Source of the DNA: Flagellimonas marinaquae
GTDB taxonomy: Bacteria > Bacteroidota > Bacteroidia > Flavobacteriales > Flavobacteriaceae
Direction: 5' to 3'
NCBI RefSeq assembly: GCF_023716465.1
Contig: NZ_CP092415.1
Location: forward strand, 2,023,501-2,087,500
Length of the DNA stretch: 64,000 nt
Every line of letters begins with the position of its first letter. Within the stretch, counting starts at the first letter, position 1. The notes beneath the pieces were generated by a model. It ran no database searches, was not told the origin of the DNA, and worked only from the letters and a program-made list of their open reading frames with translations. This document shows, piece after piece, positions 17,181 to 26,056 of the stretch. The position numbers and the translations under genes were made by a program.

Positions 17181-18395
17181 TCACTGTTTTCGATGTGCCA
17201 AAACCACAGGCGGTTCCCCATTAAAGGGGTTGTGCATGCTCCCAATGGTCTTTGCGCCCATGGCAGAGGCGCGGACCACGCTCCGGCATCCAAATCGGTT
17301 CCGCACATAATCCATGGCTTGGTATAGGTTCAAGGTCTCCTCGGTATCTTCGAAAAGGTTGATCTGGTAGTTGCCCGATACCAAATGGCTGAACCGAATC
17401 CCGATGAGGCGGACCAGCATGCGTTTGTTATACAGCGAGTCGAACAGTTCCAATATTTTTGGGATAAGGGTGTGGTCTGCACTCGTGTATGGAATCCGCG
17501 ATTGTTTGGAATAAGTATTGAAATCGGAATACCGAATTTTTACGGCAACGCAGGCCGTCAACTTATCCCCTCGACGAAGTTGGTAGGCCAAGTTTTCGGT
17601 CATGGCAATCAAAATGCCCCTAAGTTTGATGACATCGATGGTGTCCTTATCAAAGGTCCTTTCGTTGGAGATGGATTTTCTGTCGTGGAACGGAATTACG
17701 GGGGTATTGTCTATCCCATTGGCCCGTTTCCAAATAAGTCTACCGTTGGCACCCAGTACCCGTTGCATAATATCCATGGGCATATCTTGAACGGTTTTTA
17801 CTTGCCGTATGCCCAAATTTCGAAGGGTTTGATAGGTTTTATCGCCTACCATCGGAATTTTTTTGATGGAAAGTGGAGCCAAAAAAGGTTTTTCAAGGCC
17901 AAAATCTATTTTGAGCTGATTGTTGGGTTTGGCTTCGTTGGTCGCCACTTTGGAAACGACTTTGTTCACTGATAGCCCGAACGAAATGGGCAGTCCCGTT
18001 TCCCGAATGATTTTCTGCCGCATTTCCGTGGCATATTTGTAGCAGCCAAAAAAACGGTCCATGCCCGATAGATCGGCGTAAAACTCATCAATGCTCGATT
18101 TTTCGAAAACAGGTACATGTTCTTTGATAATCTCCGTGACCACATCCGAATATTTGCTGTAGGTGCCCGCATTGCCACGGATGACCACGGCTTCGGGACA
18201 AAGTTCCTTGGCCATTTTCATGGGCATGCCCGAATGGATTCCAAATCCACGGGTCTCATAGCTACAAGCAGCTACTACACCGCGGTCGCTGGTGCCGCCC
18301 ACCAACAAGGGCTTGTTCTTAAGCTCTGTGTTGATGATGCGCTCCACGGATACATAAAATGTATCCAAGTCTAGATGCAAAATCGTCTTTTCCAT
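17181..18395 (-). CDS. dinB: DNA polymerase IV (DinB, Y-family)
   Basis: A 404-residue translesion polymerase. Catalytic residues are D9 in HLDLDTFYVSVE and the Asp-Glu of SSIDEFYADLS; the steric-gate aromatic is in DTFYVS. KKIPMVGDKTYQTLRNLGI is the helix-hairpin-helix thumb and SISNERTFDKDT opens the little finger. The C-terminus extends past the usual end with NPFNGEPPVVLAHRKQ. A clamp-binding motif is probably QINLF (in NYQINLFEDTEE). Upstream of the ATG lie two copies of a 13-bp direct repeat that may bind a damage-response repressor. Confidence 0.95.
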   Translation of the reverse strand: MEKTILHLDLDTFYVSVERIINTELKNKPLLVGGTSDRGVVAACSYETRGFGIHSGMPMKMAKELCPEAVVIRGNAGTYSKYSDVVTEIIKEHVPVFEKSSIDEFYADLSGMDRFFGCYKYATEMRQKIIRETGLPISFGLSVNKVVSKVATNEAKPNNQLKIDFGLEKPFLAPLSIKKIPMVGDKTYQTLRNLGIRQVKTVQDMPMDIMQRVLGANGRLIWKRANGIDNTPVIPFHDRKSISNERTFDKDTIDVIKLRGILIAMTENLAYQLRRGDKLTACVAVKIRYSDFNTYSKQSRIPYTSADHTLIPKILELFDSLYNKRMLVRLIGIRFSHLVSGNYQINLFEDTEETLNLYQAMDYVRNRFGCRSVVRASAMGAKTIGSMHNPFNGEPPVVLAHRKQ

Positions 18396-18420
18396 TGTTC
18401 AGTTGAAGGAAAGCTAAATT

Positions 18421-18452
18421 ATGGAAATAATCCTATAAAATGGAAATAATCC
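18421..18452 (-). promoter_or_regulatory. Paired 13-bp direct repeats upstream of dinB
   Basis: ATGGAAATAATCC occurs at 18421-18433 and again at 18440-18452, a 19-bp period with a 6-bp spacer. They end 26 bases upstream of the dinB start codon, in the core promoter region. Identical repeats at this spacing suggest cooperative binding of a regulator on nearly the same helix face (slightly under two turns). Confidence 0.55.
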
Positions 18453-18503
18453 AAAAAATAAATATCAACAATACATGCTATTATTTTTTCCGAAAAATCA
18501 TCA

Positions 18504-18611
18504 TATCTTTGTCACGTTGTGTTGGATTCCAGTCGTGATGATTGGAATCAGGTTGAAGCATCAAAACCGATGCTCGCCAATGAAAGGCTTTCCTTTTGGA
18601 AGGCTTTTTTT
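18504..18611 (+). ncRNA. Candidate small RNA with three hairpins and own promoter
   Basis: A perfect -7 box TATCTTTG (18504-18511) is followed within about 100 nt by three stems: GATTCCA/TGGAATC (18525-18549), GCATC/GATGC (18558-18573) and a terminator AAAGGCTTTCC/GGAAGGCTTTT with a T run (18583-18611). No ORF of note lies in it and no gene follows on this strand, so a free transcript of about 95 nt is predicted. I do not recognise an RNA family. Confidence 0.5.
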
Positions 18612-18693
18612 GTTTGTGGTAATAAGAAAAGGATAAGTGCGGGTGCCACCTCGAGCGCAGTCGAGAGGCTCTGAATGCCAGTTTGGAGCTATA

Positions 18694-19665
18694 TCAACTT
18701 CCAGAAATACTATGTGCTACATGGTGCACTAGTGAAGCGGCCAGTTTAGCCGTTTGTCCATCGATGTCGTATTTTGGATTCATCTCGGCAATATCCAAAC
18801 TGATCAATTTGCCAGAACCGATAATGGTTTTTAAACACTCCAAAACTATGTATGGATTAAAGCCCATGGGCGAAGCTGCACTGACTCCGGGCGCGTAGGC
18901 CGCGGAAAAACCATCCAAGTCGATGGTCACATAAATGTGGTCCACATTTTTGGCAAAGGCATTGATCCAGGTTGTGATTTCCTCCAGTAAGGGAATTTGG
19001 AAGGTATCGTTCATCACATAGATGACATCAAGGTCCCTAGCCGTTTGGAACAGGTTTCTATCGTTGGCATCTTTTCGGATACCGAGACAGAGGTAATTAA
19101 AATCGATGCCTTCTTTCTCACAGTCCTTGGCTATCTGATAAAACGGAGTGCCGGAATTGCTCTGCTCCGTATTCTTTCGCAAATCAAAATGTGCATCAAA
19201 ATTGATAATGCCGATGGTCTGTCCTTCTTTTTTTGCATCTAAATATTTTTTGATGCCATTATAATGGCCATAGGCCATATCGTGTCCGCCACCCAAAACA
19301 ATCGGAAACTGTTTTTTCTCCAAAAGCAGGCTAACCGCTTCGGTCAGCTTCATTTGGGCAGACTCCATATCCCCTTCATCACAGGTAATGGAACCCACAT
19401 CGTGCAAAAGCACATGGCTACCCAAGTGATTGGGCATTTTTCCAAAACTACTTTTAATAGTGTCCGGACCATTCACTGTGCCAACTCGCCCTTGGTTTCG
19501 GCGTACCCCTTCATCACAGGCGTAGCCCAAAAGCGCAATGGATTTTTTTTGGGCCTCGGCAATTTCTTCCAAAGGTGTGCAGTGTACCTTTTCGTGGAGG
19601 TACAGCCATTTATTGGAGATGCGACCGGTCCAGAGGTCTTTTTTCGGGGGTTCGTAGTGTTTCAT
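18694..19665 (-). CDS. hutG: Formimidoylglutamase (arginase/ureohydrolase family)
   Basis: A 323-residue binuclear Mn enzyme hydrolysing N-formimidoyl-L-glutamate to glutamate and formamide, last step of histidine degradation. Metal ligands sit in VLGGGHDMAYG, INFDAHFDLR and TIDLDGFSAAYAPGVSA, the arginase-fold signatures. Placement four bases after hutU fixes the substrate over arginine or agmatine. The C-terminus is EMNPKYDIDGQTAKLAASLVHH, typical of the family. Confidence 0.93.
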   Translation of the reverse strand: MKHYEPPKKDLWTGRISNKWLYLHEKVHCTPLEEIAEAQKKSIALLGYACDEGVRRNQGRVGTVNGPDTIKSSFGKMPNHLGSHVLLHDVGSITCDEGDMESAQMKLTEAVSLLLEKKQFPIVLGGGHDMAYGHYNGIKKYLDAKKEGQTIGIINFDAHFDLRKNTEQSNSGTPFYQIAKDCEKEGIDFNYLCLGIRKDANDRNLFQTARDLDVIYVMNDTFQIPLLEEITTWINAFAKNVDHIYVTIDLDGFSAAYAPGVSAASPMGFNPYIVLECLKTIIGSGKLISLDIAEMNPKYDIDGQTAKLAASLVHHVAHSISGS

Positions 19666-19669
19666 CAGA

Positions 19670-21673
19670 TTAAAAAAGATTGTCCAAAATATCCGGCTCC
19701 ACCAGATGGGGCAAAGTTACCTTTAAATTTGGAGTACGCTCCATTTCTCGTTCAATGGCAAATCGTGCTTCCTTATTTCTAGCCCAACTTCTTCGGGAAA
19801 TTCCATTGTTCACATCAAAAAATAACATTTTATTCAATCGGTTGGAAGCTTCTTCGGAACCGTCGAGCACCATGCCAAACCCACCATTGATCACTTCGCC
19901 CCAGCCAACGCCGCCACCGTTGTGGATGGATACCCAAGTGGCTCCCCTAAAACTGTCCCCGATCACATTTTGGATGGCCATATCGGCGGTAAATTTGCTG
20001 CCATCGTAAATATTGCTCGTCTCTCGAAAGGGAGAATCCGTACCGCTCACATCATGGTGATCCCTGCCCAAAACCACGGGCGAGCTGATTTCACCCTTCG
20101 CAATAGCGGTATTAAAGGCATCGGCAATCTTGCTTCGTCCCTCGGCATCGGCATAGAGGATTCGGGCCTGCGAGCCTACCACCAGTTTGTTCTGTTCCGC
20201 TTCGGAAATCCATTTGATATTGTCCTGCATTTGCTGCTGGATTTCCTCTGGGGCTTCGGATTTGATGCTTTTCATCACTTCCAATGCAATGGCATCGGTT
20301 TTTTGGAGGTCCTTGGGGTCCCCCGAGGTACAGACCCACCGGAACGGTCCAAAACCGTAGTCAAAACACATGGGCCCCAAAATATCCTGTACGTAGGAGG
20401 GGTATCTAAAATCGATATTGTTTTCTGCCATGACATCACCGCCCGCACGGGAAACTTCCAGTAAAAAGGCATTTCCATAATCAAAGAAGTAGGTGCCTTT
20501 TGCGGTGTGTTTGTTGATGGCGTTGATTTGTCTTCGTAGCGATTCCTGTACGTTTTCCTTGAACGCTTCAGGGTTTTCGACCATCATGGCATTGGATTCT
20601 TCAAAAGATAGCCCAACGGGATAATATCCACCCGCCCAAGGATTGTGCAAAGAGGTTTGGTCGGAACCCAGATGAACAAAAATATTTTCCTCATCAAACC
20701 GTTCCCAAACATCAACCACATTGCCAATGTAGGCCAAGGAAACCACTTCCTTGTTTTTTACAGCATCTTTGGTGCGAACGACCAATAGGTCCAAATCCAC
20801 CAACAATTCATCCACCCAACCTTGATTATGTCGTTTTTTGGCAGCTTCGGGGTTGACTTCGGCACAGATGGTGATGCCCCCAGCAATATTTCCTGCTTTG
20901 GGTTGGGCACCACTCATGCCGCCCAATCCAGCAGTTAAGAAAATTTTGCCTTCGGGGGATTCATTTTTCTCCAATACTTTTCGGAAAGCATTCATAACGG
21001 TGATAGCTGTTCCGTGCACGATGCCTTGCGGGCCGATGTACATATAGGATCCTGCTGTCATTTGTCCATACTGCGTCACACCCAATGCGTTGAAGCGTTC
21101 CCAGTCGTCGGGCTTGGAGTAGTTGGGAACCATCATGCCATTGGTGACCACCACTCGTGGCGCTTCCTTGGAAGATGGAAATAGGCCCATTGGATGCCCG
21201 GAATGCATATTGAGCGTCTGTTCATCGGTCATTTCTGCCAAATATTTCATAGTAAGCAGGTATTGCGCCCAGTTTTGGAATACTGCCCCATTTCCTCCGT
21301 AGGTGATGAGTTCCTCGGGATGTTGTGCCACAGCAGGGTCCAAATTGTTCTGGATCATCAACATTATGGCGGCAGCCTGATGTGTTTTCGCTGGATATTC
21401 GGAAATGGGCCGGGCATACATCTCATAATCGGGCTTAAACCGGTGCATGTAGATGCGACCATAGGTTTTTAGCTCCTCTGCAAATTCGGGGGCAAGTTCT
21501 TTGTGCCAAGCTTCGGGAAAATACCGCAACGCATTTTGTACGGCCAGTTTTTTCTCTTCTTTCGAGAGGATGTCTTTCCGTTTTGGCGCAGGGTTGCCAT
21601 TTTTTGGATATGGTTTTTTTGGTGGAAGTTGTTCGGGGATGCCTTGAAGTATCTGTTGCTGAAATTCAGTCAT
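19670..21673 (-). CDS. hutU: Urocanate hydratase
   Basis: A 667-residue urocanase, longer than the roughly 550-residue proteobacterial form, as in other Bacteroidota. It uses tightly bound NAD+ to convert urocanate to imidazolonepropionate. Recognisable segments are MYARPISEYPAKTHQAAAIM, YGGNGAVFQNWAQYLLTM, MHSGHPMGLFPS, MTAGSYMYIGPQGIVHGT, TAGLGGMSGAQPKA and the NAD-site GRDHHDVSGTDSPFRETS. Middle gene of the hut operon, 11 bases after hutI. Confidence 0.97.
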   Translation of the reverse strand: MTEFQQQILQGIPEQLPPKKPYPKNGNPAPKRKDILSKEEKKLAVQNALRYFPEAWHKELAPEFAEELKTYGRIYMHRFKPDYEMYARPISEYPAKTHQAAAIMLMIQNNLDPAVAQHPEELITYGGNGAVFQNWAQYLLTMKYLAEMTDEQTLNMHSGHPMGLFPSSKEAPRVVVTNGMMVPNYSKPDDWERFNALGVTQYGQMTAGSYMYIGPQGIVHGTAITVMNAFRKVLEKNESPEGKIFLTAGLGGMSGAQPKAGNIAGGITICAEVNPEAAKKRHNQGWVDELLVDLDLLVVRTKDAVKNKEVVSLAYIGNVVDVWERFDEENIFVHLGSDQTSLHNPWAGGYYPVGLSFEESNAMMVENPEAFKENVQESLRRQINAINKHTAKGTYFFDYGNAFLLEVSRAGGDVMAENNIDFRYPSYVQDILGPMCFDYGFGPFRWVCTSGDPKDLQKTDAIALEVMKSIKSEAPEEIQQQMQDNIKWISEAEQNKLVVGSQARILYADAEGRSKIADAFNTAIAKGEISSPVVLGRDHHDVSGTDSPFRETSNIYDGSKFTADMAIQNVIGDSFRGATWVSIHNGGGVGWGEVINGGFGMVLDGSEEASNRLNKMLFFDVNNGISRRSWARNKEARFAIEREMERTPNLKVTLPHLVEPDILDNLF

Positions 21674-21684
21674 AATTCAAATTT

Positions 21685-22911
21685 TTAGTGGATAGGAGCT
21701 CCTTTTTTCCAAACCTCGCTTGGCTTCAATTGCCCTTGATGGTATGTGATTTCTTGGTAATTATTGGTTGGGAAAACAACAAAGTCGGCTTGCGCTCCTG
21801 CTTCCAGTTTTCCACGGTCTGCCAAACGTAAGGCTGCGGCTGCTCTAAACGTAATTCCTGAAAGTACTTCGATGTTGGACAATTTTTCAAAGGTTCCCAA
21901 AATACTGGCTTGGGTCAACAGGTCGCCCATGGGAGCAGAGCCTGGATTGTGGTCGCTGGCAATGGACAGAGCGCCTCCGGCATCCAAAATTCTGCGGGCA
22001 GGGGTGTAAGCACATCCCAAACCAAGGGATGCCCCTGGCAATGCTGTTGCAATGGTATTGCTCTTGGCCAATAATTGAATCTCTTTTTCGGTGCTGGTTT
22101 CCAAATGGTCGGCACTTACGGCATCAAAGTCCACGGCTACTTGACTTCCTCCTGTGGTAAATTGGTCGGCGTGCACGGTGATGTCGAATCCCATTTCTTT
22201 CGCCTTTTGGAAATAAAGTCTGATTTCTTCAGGGGAAAAAGCACTTTCCTCCACAAAGGCATCCACCCGGCGAGCCAAGTTTTCTGCTTTGATCATCGGG
22301 AACAATTCTTTGATAATTACATCTAAATAAGCTTCGTTTTGATTCCAATCTTTGGGTTTCATATGTGCAGCCAAACAAGTTGGAATCAAAGAAACACTCG
22401 AAGTTTCATTGGCCTGTTTGATGGCACGTAGCATCTTCAGTTCTTCATCCACAGAAAGACCGTAGCCACTTTTTACCTCGAGGGTTGTTATCCCATTTTT
22501 TAAATGTTTTTGACTTCTCGAAATGATACCTGAAACCAATTCTTCTTGTGATGCATTTCGCGTTTGGGTCACGGTGTCCCAGATGCCACCGCCTGCCTTG
22601 GCAATCTCCAAATAGGTTTTTCCAGCATTTCGGTAGGCGTAGTCTCGTGCACGGGTGCCACCAAAACAAATATGGGTATGGGAATCCACAAACCCTGGTA
22701 GGCAAACATGTTTCCCATCGATATGGTGAATATCGACATCGGATGATTTCATTTCATCGAAAACTCCAACTTTGAGAATTTTTCCATCAGCGACCAGAAT
22801 CCCTCCATTTTCAATAATGGGTAGTTGCTCATCTTTGAGCGCTCCCTTTAAGGGGAGACCTGTCATGGGAAGTAATTGGGTGAATGGTCCTATTAAGAGT
22901 GGTTTGTTCAT
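21685..22911 (-). CDS. hutI: Imidazolonepropionase
   Basis: A 408-residue amidohydrolase-fold enzyme hydrolysing imidazolone-5-propionate to formimidoylglutamate. Metal residues are in LPGFVDSHTHICFGG (HxH), DITVHADQF and ASDHNPGSAP. I start at 22911 (MNKPLLIGPF), one base after the hutH stop, rather than 22947, which would overlap hutH by 35 bases. Third step of the pathway. Confidence 0.96.
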   Translation of the reverse strand: MNKPLLIGPFTQLLPMTGLPLKGALKDEQLPIIENGGILVADGKILKVGVFDEMKSSDVDIHHIDGKHVCLPGFVDSHTHICFGGTRARDYAYRNAGKTYLEIAKAGGGIWDTVTQTRNASQEELVSGIISRSQKHLKNGITTLEVKSGYGLSVDEELKMLRAIKQANETSSVSLIPTCLAAHMKPKDWNQNEAYLDVIIKELFPMIKAENLARRVDAFVEESAFSPEEIRLYFQKAKEMGFDITVHADQFTTGGSQVAVDFDAVSADHLETSTEKEIQLLAKSNTIATALPGASLGLGCAYTPARRILDAGGALSIASDHNPGSAPMGDLLTQASILGTFEKLSNIEVLSGITFRAAAALRLADRGKLEAGAQADFVVFPTNNYQEITYHQGQLKPSEVWKKGAPIH

Positions 22912-22912
22912 A

Positions 22913-24490
22913 TCAGTACGTTTCAAATTCATCAAGATGTGGTGCATCCCAAGTCAGTTCTTTTTCTTTCATTACCGATTCCACCAAATCAATGATTTCG
23001 TGATTTTGAATCATTTCGATTCCTTTTTCAATGTCATCGGAAAAAACACGGTCGTTTTCGGCGAAAGCAACCTTTGTTCTCAGGAAGGTATGGATTTCAT
23101 CCAACAGAATCCCCGATTTCAATGGTTTTCTATATTCAAATGCCTGAGCTGCGGTCAATAACTCGATGGCAAGGATTTTCTCTACGTTGTTAATAATGTT
23201 GAGCGCTTTTCTACCGCTGATGGAACCCATGCTCACATGGTCTTCCTGTCCCAAAGAGGTTGGGATACTGTCCGCACTGGCAGGGAAACACAAACTTTTG
23301 TTCTCGCTGGCCAATGCAGCCGAGGTATACTGCAAAATCATATAGCCAGAATTGATGCCCGTATCCTTCATCAATAATTTGGGAACTCCTGGACTGTTGC
23401 CTTCCAGGGCCAGGTAAATGCGTCGGTCGGAGATATTTCCGATTTCCGAAGCGGCCAAAGCTGCGTAATCCAAAGCCATGGCCAAAGGTTGCCCGTGGAA
23501 ATTTCCACCGCTTATGGTGAGTTCATCATTTACGATGACAGGGTTGTCGGTTACCGAGTTGAGCTCGATTTCCAATAATTCTTTGAGGTGCAACCAAGCA
23601 TTTCGTGATGCGCCATGTACTTGCGGGATACAGCGAAGGGAGTAGGGGTCCTGTACACGTTCACAATCAATATGATCTTCCAAAATCTCGGAACCTTGGA
23701 GCAAGGTACGGATCCTGCCCGCAACGTGCTGATTGCCTTTGAAGGGCCGTAGTTTGTGCAATTCTTCAAAAAATGGCTTCATGGAACCTTGCAGGCCTTC
23801 GAGCATCATAGCACCGATAATATCGGCATGGCGCAAACAATGTTGTAGTTTGTGAACGACCATCACTCCATGTGCAGCGATAAATTGGGTGCCATTGATT
23901 AAGGCAAGCCCTTCTTTTGGACCCAAATTTAGCGGTTGTAACCCTTTTTGTTGAAATAGCACTTGTGTTGGAATGGTTTTACCTTGATATTCTACTTTGC
24001 CGAGACCAATCAACGGCAAAAACAGATGGGAAAGCGGTGCTAAATCGCCAGAGGCACCTACCGAACCTTGGGATGGAACCATGGGAATGGCATCGTTATC
24101 CAAATGCCACAACATGCGTTGCAAGGTGGTTTCTGCAATCCCCGAAAACCCTTTCGCCAAAGCATGGATTTTAAGAATCAGCATGATTTTAGCCAATTCA
24201 TTGGAAATGGGTTGTCCCACTCCTACGCTATGACTTTGCAATATATTGGATTGAAGTATTTTGGTGTCCTCCTTGGAAATTTTGGTGTTACAAAGAGGAC
24301 CAAAGCCCGTGTTGATGCCATACACTGTATCGCCTTTTTCCACAATGCGCTGTACCCGTTGGTAACTCGCATTTACATTTTTGAGGCATTTATCGGTAAA
24401 AATACCTTTTATGGAGCCATGGGCCATACCCAAAGCTATGCTTGCGGTTAAATGGTCTTCACCAAATTGAAATTTTCGGTCTTTTGCCAT
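22913..24490 (-). CDS. hutH: Histidine ammonia-lyase
   Basis: A 525-residue lyase that removes ammonia from L-histidine to give urocanate. The MIO prosthetic group forms from Ala-Ser-Gly in PSQGSVGASGDLAPLSH. Other family segments are YGINTGFGPLCNT, TDNPVIVNDELTISGGNFHGQP and FPASADSIPTSLGQEDHVSMG. First gene of the hut operon, with a divergent LysR gene and two palindromes in the 75-base intergenic region. Confidence 0.97.
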   Translation of the reverse strand: MAKDRKFQFGEDHLTASIALGMAHGSIKGIFTDKCLKNVNASYQRVQRIVEKGDTVYGINTGFGPLCNTKISKEDTKILQSNILQSHSVGVGQPISNELAKIMLILKIHALAKGFSGIAETTLQRMLWHLDNDAIPMVPSQGSVGASGDLAPLSHLFLPLIGLGKVEYQGKTIPTQVLFQQKGLQPLNLGPKEGLALINGTQFIAAHGVMVVHKLQHCLRHADIIGAMMLEGLQGSMKPFFEELHKLRPFKGNQHVAGRIRTLLQGSEILEDHIDCERVQDPYSLRCIPQVHGASRNAWLHLKELLEIELNSVTDNPVIVNDELTISGGNFHGQPLAMALDYAALAASEIGNISDRRIYLALEGNSPGVPKLLMKDTGINSGYMILQYTSAALASENKSLCFPASADSIPTSLGQEDHVSMGSISGRKALNIINNVEKILAIELLTAAQAFEYRKPLKSGILLDEIHTFLRTKVAFAENDRVFSDDIEKGIEMIQNHEIIDLVESVMKEKELTWDAPHLDEFETY

Positions 24491-24516
24491 GCTCTTTCCT
24501 TTTCCATAAAATTATA

Positions 24517-24567
24517 AGTTATGATTAATAACTACCAATACTTATTTTTATAACAATCAATAAGTAT
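24517..24567. promoter_or_regulatory. Two palindromes between hutH and the LysR gene
   Basis: AGTTAT-N5-ATAACT (24517-24533) fits the LysR-type T-N11-A box. A second palindrome, ATACTTAT-N14-ATAAGTAT (24538-24567), reaches the LysR start codon. Together they fit a recognition plus activation site arrangement controlling hut and autoregulating the LysR gene. Confidence 0.6.
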
Positions 24568-25453
24568 GACTTATCAATTAGAACTTCGTCATTTTATCTA
24601 TTTTTTGGCTGTGGCCGAAGAACTTCATTATAGAAAGGCAGCTGAAAAGTTGTTTATTTCCCAGCCGGGTTTGAGTACGCAAATCAAACAAATGGAAGAG
24701 ATACTTGGAACGCAACTTTTTGTGAGGGACAAAAAGAAAGTGAGTTTGACACCAGCGGGGGAGTTTTTAAAAAAGGAGGTAGAGTTTATTTTGAATCATC
24801 TCGACCAGACCAAAAAACAGGTGAAACTTATAGGCGATGGACAATTGGGAGAGGTTCGAATCGGGTTTTTAGGTTCGGCCATGCAAAATGTGGTGCCCAA
24901 TTTGTTGTTGGGACTAAAAGAAAGATATCCCAAGGTGCATACTACATTGGAGGAACTTTCCAACCGCGCGCAGATCAATGCAATTTTGGCCGACCGATTG
25001 GATTTGGGTTTTGTGCGATTGTCACGAGTACCGAAAGGATTGGATGTGAAACCTGTTTTTGAAGATACCTTTTCTTTGGTACTGCCAGAGGACCATCCTT
25101 TGGATGAAGCTAATTTTAAGAATATCAATCAAGTGGCTGAAGAGGCTTTTATCCTATTTTCCCAAGATTATAGTCCAATGTATTACGATACGGTGCTGAG
25201 CATTTGTGAGGATAGTGGGTTTGTGCCCCATGTTTCGCATAAATCGGTGCACGCGCAGACCATTTTTAAACTGGTGGAAAATAAGTTGGGTATTGCCATT
25301 GTTCCGACAACGCTTCAACATGGGTTTCAGATGAAGGTAAAGTTTATCGAAATGAAAAAGATAAAACAGCGTGCTGTTTTGAGCATGGTCTGGAAAACGG
25401 ACAATCGGAACCCGGCGCTTCAAAAATGTATGGACTTGCTCATGAAATTATGA
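24566..25453 (+). CDS. LysR-family transcriptional regulator, probable hut regulator
   Basis: A 295-residue LysR protein: winged HTH at residues 5-65 (ELRHFIYFLAVAEELHYRKAAEKLFISQPGLSTQIKQMEEILGTQLF) and a periplasmic-binding-like effector domain from about 90 (GEVRIGFLGSAM). It is transcribed divergently from hutH with 75 bases between, so it most likely controls histidine utilisation. The effector could be urocanate or histidine; this is inference. Most characterised hut operons use HutC (GntR) or HutP instead. Confidence 0.92.
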   Translation: MTYQLELRHFIYFLAVAEELHYRKAAEKLFISQPGLSTQIKQMEEILGTQLFVRDKKKVSLTPAGEFLKKEVEFILNHLDQTKKQVKLIGDGQLGEVRIGFLGSAMQNVVPNLLLGLKERYPKVHTTLEELSNRAQINAILADRLDLGFVRLSRVPKGLDVKPVFEDTFSLVLPEDHPLDEANFKNINQVAEEAFILFSQDYSPMYYDTVLSICEDSGFVPHVSHKSVHAQTIFKLVENKLGIAIVPTTLQHGFQMKVKFIEMKKIKQRAVLSMVWKTDNRNPALQKCMDLLMKL

Positions 25454-25501
25454 TGGGAACAATTTGGAGCGTAACTTTGGAATTCAACTTAAAGAATAGT
25501 T

Positions 25502-26056
25502 ATGATTTTTGATTTGATCGAAAAGAGAAGAAGTATTTTTCCTCCTCAATATATTGATAGGCCCATTGCCAAAGATGTCTTGGAAAAAATTCTGGAAGCC
25601 GCCAATTGGGCACCTACCCACAAAAAAACCGAGCCATGGCGTTTTAAAGTTTTGACTGGGGACAAGAAACAGGAGTTGGGTATTTTTCTTGCCAATAAGT
25701 ATGAGGAAACGGATCTTAATCCGAAACAGATAAAAATTAAAAAATTACAGTTCAACCCATCCAATTCGGGAGCGGTAATTGCAATTTGCATGCAACGCGA
25801 TCCAAAAGAAAGTTTGCCCGAGTGGGAAGAAATTGCTGCAGTTTCCATGGCGGTGCAAAACATGTGGCTATGTTGCACAGAATTGGGAATTGGAAGTTAT
25901 TGGTCTTCGCCTGGACTCATCAAATACATGGATGAGTTCTTCAACTTGAATGAAGGTGAAAGATGCCTGGGCTTTTTCTACATGGGTTATTTTGATGGAG
26001 AAGTGATTCCGTCAGCTAGAACTCCAATTGCTGATAAAGTAGAATGGTTGGACTAA
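25502..26056 (+). CDS. Nitroreductase family protein
   Basis: A 184-residue FMN-binding nitroreductase. The N-terminal KRRSIFPPQYIDRPI with the FMN phosphate Arg pair, AANWAPTHKKTEPWRFKVLTG, and the C-terminal ELGIGSYWSSPGLI and GFFYMGYFDGEV are typical of the YdjA/small nitroreductase group. It probably reduces quinones, nitroaromatics or related acceptors with NAD(P)H; the physiological substrate is unknown. It converges with the DUF456 gene and their stop codons overlap. Confidence 0.9.
   Translation: MIFDLIEKRRSIFPPQYIDRPIAKDVLEKILEAANWAPTHKKTEPWRFKVLTGDKKQELGIFLANKYEETDLNPKQIKIKKLQFNPSNSGAVIAICMQRDPKESLPEWEEIAAVSMAVQNMWLCCTELGIGSYWSSPGLIKYMDEFFNLNEGERCLGFFYMGYFDGEVIPSARTPIADKVEWLD

Noticed and set aside
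18504..18611. Signal recognition particle RNA or 6S RNA
   Set aside because: The conserved SRP loop GGAA/AGCA motif and the long 6S double-stranded form are missing.
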